In this document: positions 27,289-37,043 of the stretch, one piece after another
How the letters are laid out: every line of letters begins with the position of its first letter
Numbering within the stretch: the first letter of the stretch is position 1
Assembly (NCBI GenBank): GCA_017622875.1
Contig: JAGAQG010000005.1
Location: forward strand, 1 to 56,527
From: Lachnospiraceae bacterium
GTDB taxonomy: Bacteria > Bacillota > Clostridia > Lachnospirales > Lachnospiraceae
DNA length: 56,527 bases
Direction of reading: 5' to 3'
Program-made: the position numbers and the translations under genes
The notes under the pieces: model-generated
What the model was told of the DNA's origin: nothing
Seen by the model: the letters and a program-made list of their open reading frames with translations, nothing else
Database searches by the model: none

Positions 27289-28662
27289 GTGGGTAAAGAG
27301 AAAAAGAGTTATGAAATGAATATGTGTGAAGGGCCGCTGGTAGGAAAAATGCTGGTATTTACAATACCGCTGATGTTTTCCGGAATCTTACAGCTTTTGT
27401 TCAATGCGGCAGATACCATTGTGGTGGGGAGATATGCAGGACCACAGGCGCTGGCGGCGGTAGGTTCTACGACCTCATTGATCAATCTTCTGGTCAATAT
27501 GTTTATGGGCCTTTCTGTAGGTGCCAATATTTTGGTATCCAGATATTATGGAGCCAAAAAGGACGAGGATATTAGAGAAACGGTACACACGTCTATTACT
27601 TTTGCGGCACTGGCCGGTGTGGTTCTGGCGGTGCTTGGGAATATTTTTGCAAAACCGCTGCTCGTTCTGATGGGGTCTCCGGATGATGTCGTTGACCTTG
27701 CAGCAATTTACGTAAAAATCTATTTTACAGGAATGCCGGTCATTCTGGTCTATAATTACGGGGCGGCAATCCTGCGTGCCATCGGCGATACTAAGCGCCC
27801 ATTGTATTACCTGACTGTTGCAGGTGCGGTAAATGTTGTTTTGAATCTGGTGTTTGTCATTGGTTTAGATTTAAGTGTAGCAGGCGTTGCTTTGGCGACA
27901 GTAATTTCCCAGTGCATTTCCGTAGCCCTTCTTTTGTGGTGCATGTGCAGAATGGAAGGAAGCTGCCGTTTAGAACCGAAAAAACTGGGAATGAATAAAG
28001 AAAAGGTAAAACTGCTTTTGCGTCATGGACTTCCGGCAGGTCTGCAGGGCTCTGTATTTTCTTTCTCTAATGTGCTGATTCAGTCATCGATCAACTCCTT
28101 TGGCTCTGTTGCCATGGCTGGTTCCAGTGCGGCGGCAAATATTGAGGGATTTGTATATACAGCCATGAATTCCTTCCAGCAGACAGCGCTTTGCTTTACA
28201 AGCCAGAATCTTGGCGGCGGAAAATATGATAGAATCACAAAGGTTCTCAGAAACAGTGTCCTGATGGTAACGCTTGTAGGAGTTGTGATGGGTGGAGGCT
28301 GTTATTTCTTTGGGGATCCGCTCCTTCATATTTATTCCTCAGACCCGGAAGTTATTTCCTATGGTCTGACACGAATGAAATGGATCTGCCTGCCGTATTT
28401 TGCCTGCGGTATTATGGATGCGCTGGTAGGGATGCTGCGAGGACTTGGATATGCAGTGGTTCCTATGGCAGTGTCCATCATCGGTGCCTGTGGTTTTCGT
28501 ATTTTATGGATTGTTACGGTATTTTCAAGATTCCATTCTCTGGATGTACTGTACAGCTCCTACATTATCAGTTGGATCATCACAGGCGGTACACATTTGA
28601 TCTGCTTTATTATTGTATGGAGAAAATTAAAAAAGAGGCTGAAGACTTCTTCTAAAGCATAA
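27289..28662 (+). CDS. MATE-family efflux transporter
   Basis: A 457-residue membrane exporter with about twelve helices, exchanging Na+ or H+ for drugs or metabolites. The motifs PLMFSGILQLLFNAADTIVVGRYAG and SVGANILVSRYYGAK are typical. The GTG start is supported by AAGGG six bases upstream; an ATG at 27316 would begin at MNMCEGPL and is a possible alternative. It lies 49 bases after DUF4317 and 25 before pepT. Confidence 0.92.
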   Translation: MGKEKKSYEMNMCEGPLVGKMLVFTIPLMFSGILQLLFNAADTIVVGRYAGPQALAAVGSTTSLINLLVNMFMGLSVGANILVSRYYGAKKDEDIRETVHTSITFAALAGVVLAVLGNIFAKPLLVLMGSPDDVVDLAAIYVKIYFTGMPVILVYNYGAAILRAIGDTKRPLYYLTVAGAVNVVLNLVFVIGLDLSVAGVALATVISQCISVALLLWCMCRMEGSCRLEPKKLGMNKEKVKLLLRHGLPAGLQGSVFSFSNVLIQSSINSFGSVAMAGSSAAANIEGFVYTAMNSFQQTALCFTSQNLGGGKYDRITKVLRNSVLMVTLVGVVMGGGCYFFGDPLLHIYSSDPEVISYGLTRMKWICLPYFACGIMDALVGMLRGLGYAVVPMAVSIIGACGFRILWIVTVFSRFHSLDVLYSSYIISWIITGGTHLICFIIVWRKLKKRLKTSSKA

Positions 28663-28687
28663 TAATTTAATAACAAGGAGCATTGAT

Positions 28688-29911
28688 ATGAAAGCTTATG
28701 AAAGATTGTTGAAATATGTAGTGATTGATACCCCAAGTGACCCTGCTTCAGAGCAGACACCATCTTCTGAGTGTCAGTTTGATCTGGCAAAGGCATTGGT
28801 GGAAGAGTTGAAAAGTCTTGGAGTTGAAAATGCATCTGTAGATGAGAAATGTTATGTTTATGCATCTATTCCTGCAACGGAAGGATATGAAAACAGCAAA
28901 CGTCTGGGATTTATTGCCCATATGGATACAGCACCGGATTTTAATGGATTTGGAGTAAAGCCACAGGTCATTGAAAACTATGATGGACAGGATGTGGTGC
29001 TTGGAGAAAGCGGACGTGTGTTGAAGGTAAAAGATTTTCCAGAGCTTGTCAATATGAAAGGCCGTACACTTATTACCACAGACGGGACTTCCCTGCTTGG
29101 CTCTGATGATAAGAGTGGCGTTGCAGAAATCATGACCATGGTGGAACGTATTCTGAAAGAAGATATCCCTCATGGAAAAATCTGTATCGGATTTACACCG
29201 GACGAAGAAATTGGTGCGGGTGCAGACCATTTTGATGTAGAAAAATTTGGTGCAGACGTTGCTTATACGCTGGATGGCGGTATGGAAGGTGAAATTGAAT
29301 ATGAGAACTTCAATGCAGCAGGTGCCACATTTACAGTAAATGGAAATAATGTACACCCGGGCAGTGCGAAAGATATTATGGTCAATGCGCAGCTGGTTGC
29401 TATGGAAATAAACGGAATGTTGCCGGCAGATGAAATACCGGCAAAAACAGAAGGATATGAAGGATTTTTCCATCTGACAGATATGGAAGGCAGTGTAGAA
29501 AAAGCAAAGCTTCAGTATATTATCCGTGATCATGACCGCGAAAAATTTGAAGCCAGAAAAGCATTGGCAGAAAAAATTGCGGAATCAATGAATGAGAAAT
29601 ATGGTGCAGGAACTGTGGAATTAGCAGTGAAAGACCAATATTATAATATGAAAGAAATGGTAGAACCGCATATTCACCTGATTAACTATGCGAAAGAGGC
29701 AGCGAAAGAAGCAGGGTTAAATCCAAAGGTAGTACCAATTCGCGGTGGTACAGATGGAGCACGACTTAGCTTCATGGGACTGCCATGTCCGAACCTTGGA
29801 ACCGGCGGATTCGGATTCCATGGACCATATGAACATGTAACTGCAGAAGGAATGGATTTTTGCGTAGAAATGATACTAAAGATTGTGGAAAAATATACAG
29901 TTTCGTGTTAG
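28688..29911 (+). CDS. pepT: Peptidase T (tripeptide aminopeptidase)
   Basis: PepT removes the N-terminal residue from tripeptides in the cytosol using two zinc ions. The 407-residue length is standard. Zinc-binding motifs are GFIAHMDTAPD, GTSLLGSDDKSG and FTPDEEIGAGADHF; the C-terminal histidine is in GFGFHGPYEH. AAGGAG precedes the ATG. It precedes the proline genes, so released amino acids and proline synthesis share a transcript. Confidence 0.96.
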   Translation: MKAYERLLKYVVIDTPSDPASEQTPSSECQFDLAKALVEELKSLGVENASVDEKCYVYASIPATEGYENSKRLGFIAHMDTAPDFNGFGVKPQVIENYDGQDVVLGESGRVLKVKDFPELVNMKGRTLITTDGTSLLGSDDKSGVAEIMTMVERILKEDIPHGKICIGFTPDEEIGAGADHFDVEKFGADVAYTLDGGMEGEIEYENFNAAGATFTVNGNNVHPGSAKDIMVNAQLVAMEINGMLPADEIPAKTEGYEGFFHLTDMEGSVEKAKLQYIIRDHDREKFEARKALAEKIAESMNEKYGAGTVELAVKDQYYNMKEMVEPHIHLINYAKEAAKEAGLNPKVVPIRGGTDGARLSFMGLPCPNLGTGGFGFHGPYEHVTAEGMDFCVEMILKIVEKYTVSC

Positions 29912-29958
29912 GATATATGCAATACGCTAACGTGTGAAAGCGATGAGGAGGACAAATG

Positions 29959-30774
29959 ATGAGTACTTATATTGGATTTATCGGATGTGGAAATATGGGC
30001 AGTGCTCTTGCCAAAGCAGCAGTGAAATCGGATATGATCACGCCCGGACAGATCTGCCTGGCTAACAGAACTTCTGCAAAAGCGGAAAGACTGGCAGAAA
30101 GTCTTGGGGGTGCAGCTGTGGGATCAAATAAAGAAGTGGCAAAGTATTGTCAGTATATTTTCCTTGGTGTAAAGCCGCAGATGATGAGCGGAGTACTGGA
30201 GGAGATTGCACCAGTATTAAAAGCCAGAGAAGATCGCTTTGTCCTTGTTACGATGGCGGCTGGGCTTACCATGAGCAGCATTCAGGAGATGGCAGGAGGA
30301 AATTATCCGATTATCCGACTGATGCCAAATACTCCGGCGGCAGTTGGAAAAGGGATGATTCTTTATTGCAGTGCAAAAACACATTTGGATGAAATGGTAA
30401 CATTTTTGCATATTATGAAGGAAGCAGGAAAGTTTGATGAGCTGCCGGAAAATCTGATCGATGCAGGAAGCGCGGTAGCAGGATGCGGCCCGGCATTTGC
30501 GTATATGTTTATCGAAGCGCTGGCTGACGGTGGTGTGGCATGCGGGCTTCCGAGAGCAAAGGCCCTAGACTATGCGGCACAAATGCTTCTTGGCTCTGCA
30601 GAAATGGTATTGAAAGGCGGAGAACATCCTGGAGTGCTGAAGGATGCAGTTTGTTCCCCGGCAGGAAGTACAATTCAGGGCGTGCGTGCACTGGAAGCAG
30701 GCGGTTTTAGAGGAGATATTTTTGAAGCTGTTGTAGCGGCTTATGAAAAAACAAAAGAGTTAGGAAAAAAATAG
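29959..30774 (+). CDS. proC: Pyrroline-5-carboxylate reductase
   Basis: ProC reduces pyrroline-5-carboxylate to proline with NAD(P)H. The 271-residue protein has the Rossmann motif IGFIGCGNMGSALA and the C-terminal signature containing GVLKDAVCSPAGSTIQGV. Two ATGs are adjacent; the second (29959) lies seven bases after GGAGG and is preferred. The order proC-proB-proA completes the pathway from glutamate. Confidence 0.95.
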   Translation: MSTYIGFIGCGNMGSALAKAAVKSDMITPGQICLANRTSAKAERLAESLGGAAVGSNKEVAKYCQYIFLGVKPQMMSGVLEEIAPVLKAREDRFVLVTMAAGLTMSSIQEMAGGNYPIIRLMPNTPAAVGKGMILYCSAKTHLDEMVTFLHIMKEAGKFDELPENLIDAGSAVAGCGPAFAYMFIEALADGGVACGLPRAKALDYAAQMLLGSAEMVLKGGEHPGVLKDAVCSPAGSTIQGVRALEAGGFRGDIFEAVVAAYEKTKELGKK

Positions 30775-30777
30775 GGT

Positions 30778-31545
30778 ATGAGAATTGTAGTAAAAGTAGG
30801 AACGTCTACTTTGGCGCATCCTACAGGGAGACTGAATATTCAGCGAGTGGAAATGCTGGTAAAAGTATTAAGTGACCTGAAAAATGCAGGTCATGAAATG
30901 GTATTGGTGTCATCCGGAGCCATTGGAATGGGCGTCGGTAAATTAATGTTACCGGGAAAACCAACAGATATGCCGACGAAACAGGCGGCTGCAGCGGTTG
31001 GCCAGTGCGAACTGATGTATACCTACGATAAACTTTTTACAGAATATAATCATACGGTGGCACAGATTCTGTTAACAGGCGAAGACATTGAAGATGAAAA
31101 GAGAAGACACAACTGTGAAAATACATTGAGACGTTTGATTGAGCTTGGAGCGCTTCCAATCATTAATGAAAACGATACTGTTGCAACGGAACAGATTGAA
31201 ATTGGAGACAATGACACGTTGGCAGCAATTGTGGGCAGAAGTGTGGAAGCAGATCTGATCATTCTTTTGACAGATATTGACGGACTGTTTACGGCAGATC
31301 CGCATAAGGATCCAAATGGAAAGCTGATTCCGAAGGTAGAAGAAATCACACCGGAAATCATGCAGCTTGCAGGCGGTGCAGGTACAAGACAAGGAACCGG
31401 CGGTATGACAACGAAGCTTTTGGCAGCTCAGATTGCTACAACTGCAGGATGCGATATGATCATTGCCAATGGTAAGAAACCGGAAATTTTATATAAGATT
31501 ATCGATGGAGAAGCAGTAGGAACCAGATTTGTTGGAAAGAGATAG
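30778..31545 (+). CDS. proB: Glutamate 5-kinase (short form, no PUA domain)
   Basis: ProB phosphorylates glutamate in the first step of proline synthesis and is the usual site of proline feedback. The 255-residue chain covers only the amino acid kinase domain: VVKVGTSTLAHPTGRLN, VSSGAIGMGVGKL, INENDTV and GDNDTLAAIVG. The C-terminal PUA domain found in the E. coli enzyme is absent, as in many Firmicutes. It begins three bases after proC stops. Confidence 0.94.
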   Translation: MRIVVKVGTSTLAHPTGRLNIQRVEMLVKVLSDLKNAGHEMVLVSSGAIGMGVGKLMLPGKPTDMPTKQAAAAVGQCELMYTYDKLFTEYNHTVAQILLTGEDIEDEKRRHNCENTLRRLIELGALPIINENDTVATEQIEIGDNDTLAAIVGRSVEADLIILLTDIDGLFTADPHKDPNGKLIPKVEEITPEIMQLAGGAGTRQGTGGMTTKLLAAQIATTAGCDMIIANGKKPEILYKIIDGEAVGTRFVGKR

Positions 31546-31557
31546 TGGGGGAAAACG

Positions 31558-32799
31558 ATGACTACTCATGAGATTTTAAAGGCAGCAAAAGAAGCGAAGA
31601 CTTCGATGATGTTAGCTGATACAGAAACAAAAAATGCAGCACTGATGGCGATGGCCGATGAGCTGATTACGGGAACTGACGAAATCCTTGCAGAAAACGC
31701 AAAGGATTTGGAAGCCTCCAAAGGGGTGATTTCTGATGTGATGCTTGACCGTCTGGCGCTTTCAAAGAGCAGAATTGAGGGCATGGCACAAGGCATCCGG
31801 GAAGTTGCAGAGCTTCCGGACCCGGTAGGAAAAGTGCTTCGAAGGGTGGAACGACCAAACGGGCTGGTGATTGAAAAAACAGCAGTTGCCATGGGTGTGG
31901 TTGCGATCATTTATGAAAGCCGCCCGAATGTAACTTCTGATGCAGCGGCATTGACATTAAAGAGCGGTAATGTGTGCGTACTTCGTGGCGGAAAGGAAGC
32001 ATATCGTTCTGCAGCAGCAATCGTAAAATGCTTAAAGCGTGGGCTTGTAAAGGCTGGTATCTCTGAAAATGCGGTAAATCTGGTAGAAGATACTACAAGA
32101 GCATCTGCAACAGAGCTGATGACAGCTGTTGGATATGTAGACTTACTCATTCCACGCGGCGGTGCCGGTCTGATCCGGGCATGTACAGAAAATGCAAAAG
32201 TACCATGTATCCAGACTGGTACAGGTATCTGCCATGTTTATGTAGATAAAGATGCTGATCAGGAAAAAGCATTAAAGATTATTAAAAATGCAAAGACCAG
32301 CAGGCCGTCGGTGTGCAATGCAGAGGAAGTCTGCGTGGTACATAAAGATATTTATGAAGAATTCCTGCCAAAATTAAAAGCAGTGCTGGATGCAGGAGAA
32401 CATCCGGTAGAGCTGCGTCTTGATGAACGTGCGGCGAAGGTCATTGATGGAGTACCGGCGGGAGAAAATGATTTTGATACAGAATTCCTTGATTACATTC
32501 TTGCAGTGAAGGTTGTAGATAGTGCAGAAGAGGCGATTGCACATATCGGTACTCACCACACAGGACACAGTGATGCAATTGTGACTGAGGATAATGAGAC
32601 GGCAAAGAAATTTATGATGGCAGTGGATAGTTCTTCTGTTTATCACAATGCATCGACAAGATTTACAGATGGCGGCGAGTTCGGCCTTGGATGTGAAATG
32701 GGCATTTCTACCCAGAAGCTTCATGCCAGAGGTCCCATGGGACTGGAAGAGCTTTGCTGCTACAAATATATGATTTATGGAGACGGACAGATTCGATGA
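31558..32799 (+). CDS. proA: Gamma-glutamyl phosphate reductase
   Basis: ProA reduces gamma-glutamyl phosphate to glutamate semialdehyde with NADPH. The 413-residue chain has [30 protein letters not shown], and the catalytic Cys in [19 protein letters not shown] precedes the ATG. Its TGA stop overlaps the ATG of the ABC-F gene by four bases. Confidence 0.96.
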   Translation: MTTHEILKAAKEAKTSMMLADTETKNAALMAMADELITGTDEILAENAKDLEASKGVISDVMLDRLALSKSRIEGMAQGIREVAELPDPVGKVLRRVERPNGLVIEKTAVAMGVVAIIYESRPNVTSDAAALTLKSGNVCVLRGGKEAYRSAAAIVKCLKRGLVKAGISENAVNLVEDTTRASATELMTAVGYVDLLIPRGGAGLIRACTENAKVPCIQTGTGICHVYVDKDADQEKALKIIKNAKTSRPSVCNAEEVCVVHKDIYEEFLPKLKAVLDAGEHPVELRLDERAAKVIDGVPAGENDFDTEFLDYILAVKVVDSAEEAIAHIGTHHTGHSDAIVTEDNETAKKFMMAVDSSSVYHNASTRFTDGGEFGLGCEMGISTQKLHARGPMGLEELCCYKYMIYGDGQIR

Positions 32800-34349
32800 G
32801 TATATTAAATGTTGAACACTTAACCCACGGATTTGGGGACAGAGCTATTTTTGATGATGTTTCCTTCCGCTTGTTAAAAGGGGAACACATTGGGCTGATC
32901 GGTGCTAATGGAGAAGGTAAATCCACCTTTATGAATATCATTACCGGGAAGCTGATGCCGGATGAAGGCAAAGTGGAATGGTCAAAAAATGTGCGTGTTG
33001 GATATTTAGACCAGCACACAGTTTTGGAAAAAGGAATGACGATTCGTGACGTACTGGCAAGTGCATTTCAGTTCCTTTTCGAAATGGAACAGGAAATGAA
33101 TGCTATGTATGATAAGATGGCGGATGCCACAGACGAAGAAATGGCAATGTACATGGAAGAGACTGGCGTGATTCAGGAACTTTTATCCGCCCATGATTTT
33201 TACATGATCGATTCCAAGGTAGAGGAAGTCGGACGTGCCCTGGGGCTTGCAGATATCGGACTTGAGAAAGATGTATCTGAACTCTCCGGTGGACAGAGAA
33301 CAAAGGTACTTCTTGGGAAGCTTCTTTTGGAAAAACCGGATATTCTGCTTCTGGACGAACCGACAAACTATCTGGATGTAGAGCATATTGAATGGTTAAA
33401 GAGATACCTGAATGAGTATGAAAATGCATTTATTTTGATTTCTCATGATATTCCATTCTTAAACAGTGTAATTAACTTGATTTATCACATGGACAACCAG
33501 AAACTGGAACGTTATGTGGGGGATTATGACAAATTCCAGGAAGTTTATGCAATGAAGAAGGCACAGCTGGAAGCTGCTTACAATAAGCAGCAGAAGGAAA
33601 TTGCAGACTTAAAAGATTTTGTAGCAAGAAATAAAGCACGTGTTTCCACAAGAAATATGGCTATGTCCAGACAGAAAAAGTTGGACAAAATGGACGTTAT
33701 TGAACTGGCACACGAAAAACCGAAGCCGGAATTTAACTTTAAAGAAGCCAGAGTCCCTGCAAAATATATTTTCCAGACGGAAAATCTGGTCATTGGATAT
33801 GATGAACCATTGTCAAAACCGTTGACGCTGGAAATGGAACGAGGTAAGAAGATTGTTCTGACTGGTGCCAATGGGATTGGTAAGACAACACTGCTTAAGA
33901 GTATTTTAGGACTTATCGAACCTCTGGAAGGTAAGGTAGAGCTTGGGGATTATTTAAGCATTGGTTACTTTGAGCAGGAAATGAGTCAGGATGTACAGAC
34001 GACCTGCATCGAAGAGATCTGGCAGGAATTTCCGGGATTTACCCAGTACGAAGTGCGTTCTGCACTGGCAAAATGCGGTCTGACTACAAAGCATATTGAA
34101 AGTAAGGTCAAAGTATTAAGCGGTGGAGAACAGGCAAAGGTAAGACTTTGCAAGCTGATCAATCGCGAGACAAATATTCTGGTGCTAGACGAACCGACCA
34201 ATCATCTGGATGTAGATGCGAAGGATGAATTGAAACGTGCATTGCAGGCATATAAGGGAAGTATCTTGATGGTTTGCCATGAACCGGAATTTTATGATGG
34301 ACTGGCAACAGAGGTTTGGGACTGCAGCCAGTGGACAACAAGATTATAA
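32796..34349 (+). CDS. ABC-F family ATP-binding protein
   Basis: ABC-F proteins bind the ribosome E site or act in translation, and lack membrane helices. The 517-residue chain holds two ATPase domains with Walker A motifs GANGEGKST and GANGIGKTT, signatures LSGGQRTKV and LSGGEQAKV, and Walker [12 protein letters not shown] and [11 protein letters not shown]. The linker between them (about 240-320) is basic. The frame is open from 32754, but ATG 32796 couples to the proA stop and begins [14 protein letters not shown]. The length fits the YbiT/YkpA-like housekeeping group better than the antibiotic-protection group, but the subgroup is not certain. Confidence 0.9.
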   Translation: MSILNVEHLTHGFGDRAIFDDVSFRLLKGEHIGLIGANGEGKSTFMNIITGKLMPDEGKVEWSKNVRVGYLDQHTVLEKGMTIRDVLASAFQFLFEMEQEMNAMYDKMADATDEEMAMYMEETGVIQELLSAHDFYMIDSKVEEVGRALGLADIGLEKDVSELSGGQRTKVLLGKLLLEKPDILLLDEPTNYLDVEHIEWLKRYLNEYENAFILISHDIPFLNSVINLIYHMDNQKLERYVGDYDKFQEVYAMKKAQLEAAYNKQQKEIADLKDFVARNKARVSTRNMAMSRQKKLDKMDVIELAHEKPKPEFNFKEARVPAKYIFQTENLVIGYDEPLSKPLTLEMERGKKIVLTGANGIGKTTLLKSILGLIEPLEGKVELGDYLSIGYFEQEMSQDVQTTCIEEIWQEFPGFTQYEVRSALAKCGLTTKHIESKVKVLSGGEQAKVRLCKLINRETNILVLDEPTNHLDVDAKDELKRALQAYKGSILMVCHEPEFYDGLATEVWDCSQWTTRL

Positions 34350-34399
34350 TAAATTGAATTATGGATGTTTGAGATTTTTGTTCCGGAACTTAAAATTTC

Positions 34400-34426
34400 A
34401 AAAGAACAGGCGCGATTCGTCTGTTC
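34400..34426 (-). terminator. Minus-strand terminator after rsiV
   Basis: Read on the minus strand, GAACAG (34426-34421) pairs with CTGTTC (34409-34404), followed by TTTTG. The six-base stem is modest. It faces the plus-strand terminator at 34442 in the same 134-base gap. Confidence 0.5.
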
Positions 34427-34441
34427 AGCGATTATGCAGCG

Positions 34442-34475
34442 AATCCCCAGGCGCTTTTGCGTCTGGGGATTTTTT
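34442..34475 (+). terminator. Strong terminator after the ABC-F gene
   Basis: A 13-bp stem (34442-34454 with 34459-34471, one G-T pair) closes a TTTT loop and ends in six T residues. It ends the long MATE-pepT-pro-ABC-F run just before the convergent rsiV. Confidence 0.92.
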
Positions 34476-34483
34476 GAATGGTT

Positions 34484-35392
34484 TTATCTTGCGGGAATCT
34501 CAAATTCCTGCACACCCATATATCCAGGGCCGGCATCATATTTATTATAGGAAATAACTACGTTTCCAGCACTGTTAATATAGAAAGGAGTCTCTTCGGA
34601 AACACCGATAAAATCAAATCCGTCGATTCCGTCGGTGCTGTCATTGATGCCCCAGTAAATGAGCCCTTCCGGGTCCTCTGCGATGCGTTCCTGCATCTGT
34701 GCATAAACCTGGTCAGCGGCATATTCATATGCATCTTCCCCAAGCAGGTCAACTAATGTCAATTCTTTACCTGTGACAAGGTCAATGTTGTAAAAATGCC
34801 TTTCTTCCTGAAAGTTGAACCATGAAATCCATGCATCTACAAGCAGCGACAATGTAGTCTCACTCTGATGCTTCACTTCATAATTTACATTTATATCAAT
34901 AGAGCGTTCTGCCCATTCTTCCTCGGTTCCGCCGGTCTCAAGAAAAGCTTCCTTATATTCATCAATTTCGGCATATTTCTGTGCTGTAAATTCATCTACT
35001 AAAGTTTGGATTTGAGTATTAATGTCTGTAATCGCGTTTTGTACCTCTTTTGCGGCAGCTTCTTCCACCTGCACTTCAGGAACCTCTACAGTAGTTGTAG
35101 TGTTATCGGTAGTTGTCTCATAAGAACGAACGGTAAGAACCTTTGCGACGGTTCCGATAATCGGAAGTTCGGACATTTCCATGGCAAAGCTTTCGCTTGT
35201 ATTGAGCCCTACGGTAAAACATAAGAATAATGCAGCAGCTGCAGTGGCAGCCCATCTGGAAAATTTAACTACATTTGCAGTCTTTTTTTGAGGTGTTGGT
35301 GTGTTTTCTAAAGCTTCTCTTAATCGGTGATCTAATTCTTCGGGAACAACGATGTGATCGTAAATGTCTTTCGCATCTTTTAAATCTCTCAT
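34484..35392 (-). CDS. rsiV: RsiV-type anti-sigma factor (DUF3298)
   Basis: RsiV holds an ECF sigma factor at the membrane and, in Bacillus and Clostridioides, releases it when it binds lysozyme. The 302-residue protein has a cytosolic part with EELDHRLREALENTP, one membrane segment at about residues 48-66, and an external DUF3298 domain at the C-terminus (GKELTLVDLLGE, EETPFYINSAGNVVISYNKY). Its start overlaps the sigma gene stop by four bases. Lysozyme sensing is inferred from the family. Confidence 0.88.
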   Translation of the reverse strand: MRDLKDAKDIYDHIVVPEELDHRLREALENTPTPQKKTANVVKFSRWAATAAAALFLCFTVGLNTSESFAMEMSELPIIGTVAKVLTVRSYETTTDNTTTTVEVPEVQVEEAAAKEVQNAITDINTQIQTLVDEFTAQKYAEIDEYKEAFLETGGTEEEWAERSIDINVNYEVKHQSETTLSLLVDAWISWFNFQEERHFYNIDLVTGKELTLVDLLGEDAYEYAADQVYAQMQERIAEDPEGLIYWGINDSTDGIDGFDFIGVSEETPFYINSAGNVVISYNKYDAGPGYMGVQEFEIPAR

Positions 35393-35868
35393 TGCACATC
35401 CTCCTTAACAATGGTTTTTAGTTTCTTCAGTCCAGCATAAAGTCTGGACTTGACGGTGTTTAAATTGTATCCAGTGATTTGCGAAACTTCCTTTAAGGTA
35501 TATTCTTCATAATAATGAAGGAATATGATTGTCTGGGTTTCGTCCGGCAGCTGTCTCACTGCCTCATAGAGCTCTAGTGAAGGTTCAAAAGCCTTTTCAA
35601 GATAAATCTCATCCTGAATATCAGCAGGCTCGACCAGATTCTCCCGTTTGGCTTTCTTTAGGGCCTGCAGGCATTCGTTGGTAAGAATGCGGTAGAACCA
35701 GGTCTTCATGGCCTTGGGATTTCGCAGGGTGTGAATCTGCTCAATGGCTTTTACAAAGCTGTTCTGTACCATATCCATAGCCATTTCTTTATGATGTACG
35801 TAAGTAAATGCATATCGGTAAAACTTCTGCTGATTATCCAGAAGGAATTCGGTAAGTTGTTCTCGCAT
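35389..35868 (-). CDS. sigV: ECF sigma factor, SigV type
   Basis: The 159-residue product has sigma region 2 (about 8-70, with FYRYAFTYVHHKEMAMDMVQ and KAMKTWFYRILTNECLQALK) and region 4 (about 100-150, with YTLKEVSQITGYNLNTVKSR). It is encoded with rsiV, so it probably directs genes for lysozyme resistance and its own operon. No GGAGG is present; GGAAAC lies before the start. An ECF-like promoter is found 40-70 bases upstream. Confidence 0.9.
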   Translation of the reverse strand: MREQLTEFLLDNQQKFYRYAFTYVHHKEMAMDMVQNSFVKAIEQIHTLRNPKAMKTWFYRILTNECLQALKKAKRENLVEPADIQDEIYLEKAFEPSLELYEAVRQLPDETQTIIFLHYYEEYTLKEVSQITGYNLNTVKSRLYAGLKKLKTIVKEDVQ

Positions 35869-35910
35869 GCGATCGTTTCCTTTCTGTTTCTTTTGTGTTC
35901 CTTTACTTTA

Positions 35911-35939
35911 TAGATGATATAGGAAGCAAAAAAGTTTTA
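35911..35939 (-). promoter_or_regulatory. Candidate ECF promoter of sigV-rsiV
   Basis: On the minus strand TAAAAC (35939-35934) and CATCTA (35916-35911) are separated by 17 bases. This resembles the TGAAAC and CGTC elements used by the SigW/SigV group and suggests autoregulation. Its -35 overlaps the T-run of the neighbouring terminator. Confidence 0.5.
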
Positions 35940-35975
35940 AAAATAAAAAATGGGAAGCATTATTTTGCTTCCCAT
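35938..35975 (-). terminator. Terminator of the methyltransferase gene
   Basis: On the minus strand a perfect 10-bp stem (35975-35966 with 35959-35950) is followed by a T-rich tract starting with six T residues. The methyltransferase stop codon (35962-35960) lies in the loop. Confidence 0.88.
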
Positions 35976-36820
35976 CTTCCGCTTGCGCCGCATGGCAGCA
36001 CAAGTCCGTTGCTTGAAACAGGAAGTCCCACTTCCTGAGAATCGATTGTTCCGTTCCATTTTTTGAGTTCTGTGCCTAACATATAGGAAAGAACTGCAGG
36101 CTGTAATCCTGTCGTGTAGGAGTTGATCAGGAAGAACAGCGGCTCATCACTCAGTACCTGAGTACATAATTTGACAAAAGAATGAATGGAATCTTCAATC
36201 TTCCAAATCTCGCCCTTTGGTCCTCTTCCGTAAGAAGGCGGGTCCATGATAATGGCATCGTAGTGATTTCCGCGTCGGATCTCTCTTTCAACAAATTTTA
36301 CACAGTCATCCACGATCCATCGAATCGGCGCTTCGCCAAGTCCTGAGGAACGTGCATTTTCTTTCGCCCATGTAACCATGCCCTTGGAAGCATCTACGTG
36401 GGTCACGCTTGCGCCTGCGGCAGCTGCTGCCAAAGTAGCACCGCCTGTGTATGCGAATAAGTTCAAAACTTTAATCGGCCTTCCTGCATTTTTGATCTTT
36501 TCTGAGAACCAGTCCCAGTTGGCTGCCTGCTCAGGAAAAAGACCTGTATGTTTAAAACTAAAAGGTTTCAAATTGAATGTCAGGCTCTTGTAGTTGATTG
36601 TCCACTGTTCCGGAAGATCAAAGAATTCCCATTCGCCGCCGCCTTTTTTGCTGCGGTGATAATGGCCGTTCATTTTTTTCCATCCTTTATGAGTTTTTGG
36701 AGTATCCCAGATTACCTGTGGATCTGGACGTACCAGAAGATAATCTCCCCAGCGCTCTAATTTTTCTCCTTTTGAAGTATCAATGACTTCATAATCTTTC
36801 CATCCGTCTGCAATAAACAT
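35960..36820 (-). CDS. Class I SAM-dependent methyltransferase (RlmI/RlmK-like)
   Basis: The 286-residue product has a Rossmann methyltransferase core with KVLNLFAYTGGATLAAAAAG, the acidic VTHVDASKGMV, and the catalytic IIMDPPSYGRGPKGE. The NLFAYTG and DPPSYG motifs are typical of rRNA methyltransferases of the RlmI/RlmK group, though the PUA domain is missing. The frame is open to 36907, but the start at 36820 follows AGAAAGAGA by ten bases and lies just after a predicted promoter. The target base is not known. Confidence 0.85.
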   Translation of the reverse strand: MFIADGWKDYEVIDTSKGEKLERWGDYLLVRPDPQVIWDTPKTHKGWKKMNGHYHRSKKGGGEWEFFDLPEQWTINYKSLTFNLKPFSFKHTGLFPEQAANWDWFSEKIKNAGRPIKVLNLFAYTGGATLAAAAAGASVTHVDASKGMVTWAKENARSSGLGEAPIRWIVDDCVKFVEREIRRGNHYDAIIMDPPSYGRGPKGEIWKIEDSIHSFVKLCTQVLSDEPLFFLINSYTTGLQPAVLSYMLGTELKKWNGTIDSQEVGLPVSSNGLVLPCGASGRWEAK

Positions 36821-36847
36821 AAAAATAAAATCTCTTTCTTCTATATT

Positions 36848-36875
36848 AATATAATGTAAATTCTTTTGCTGCAAA
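36848..36875 (-). promoter_or_regulatory. Likely promoter of the methyltransferase gene
   Basis: On the minus strand TTTGCA (36875-36870) and TATATT (36853-36848) are separated by 16 bases. The start near 36842 supports the shorter reading frame. Confidence 0.4.
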
Positions 36876-36997
36876 GACATCTTACCAAGGATTTTGCGGA
36901 AATGCAAGCATATGCATAAGATGGAGCGATTCGAGAAAACGTGTTTTAGAAAAAATAGAAAAAATTACACTTTAGTGTGGTAATACGATAAAATATC

Positions 36998-37006
36998 TGT
37001 TATACT
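36998..37006 (+). promoter_or_regulatory. Extended -10 promoter of putP
   Basis: TGTTATACT is an extended -10. The expected -35 area holds the imperfect repeat ATTAC...GTAAT at 36964-36984 instead of a good hexamer, which may be an operator. Transcription would start near 37013. Confidence 0.5.
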
Positions 37007-37043
37007 GTACAAGTATTTTATTCAAAAGAGGAGAGAAAATATT

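Noticed and set aside
28748-29533. Minus-strand 261-codon frame
   Set aside because: It is antisense to pepT, has a Cys/His/Phe-rich composition typical of shadows, and no ribosome site.
34414-34445. Antiterminator pairing GATTCG/CGAATC before the ABC-F terminator
   Set aside because: The six-base helix is weak compared with the 13-bp terminator, and no downstream plus-strand gene would benefit.
34365-34550. Short plus-strand frame after the ABC-F gene
   Set aside because: It runs through a strong terminator hairpin and into the antisense of rsiV, and has no ribosome site.
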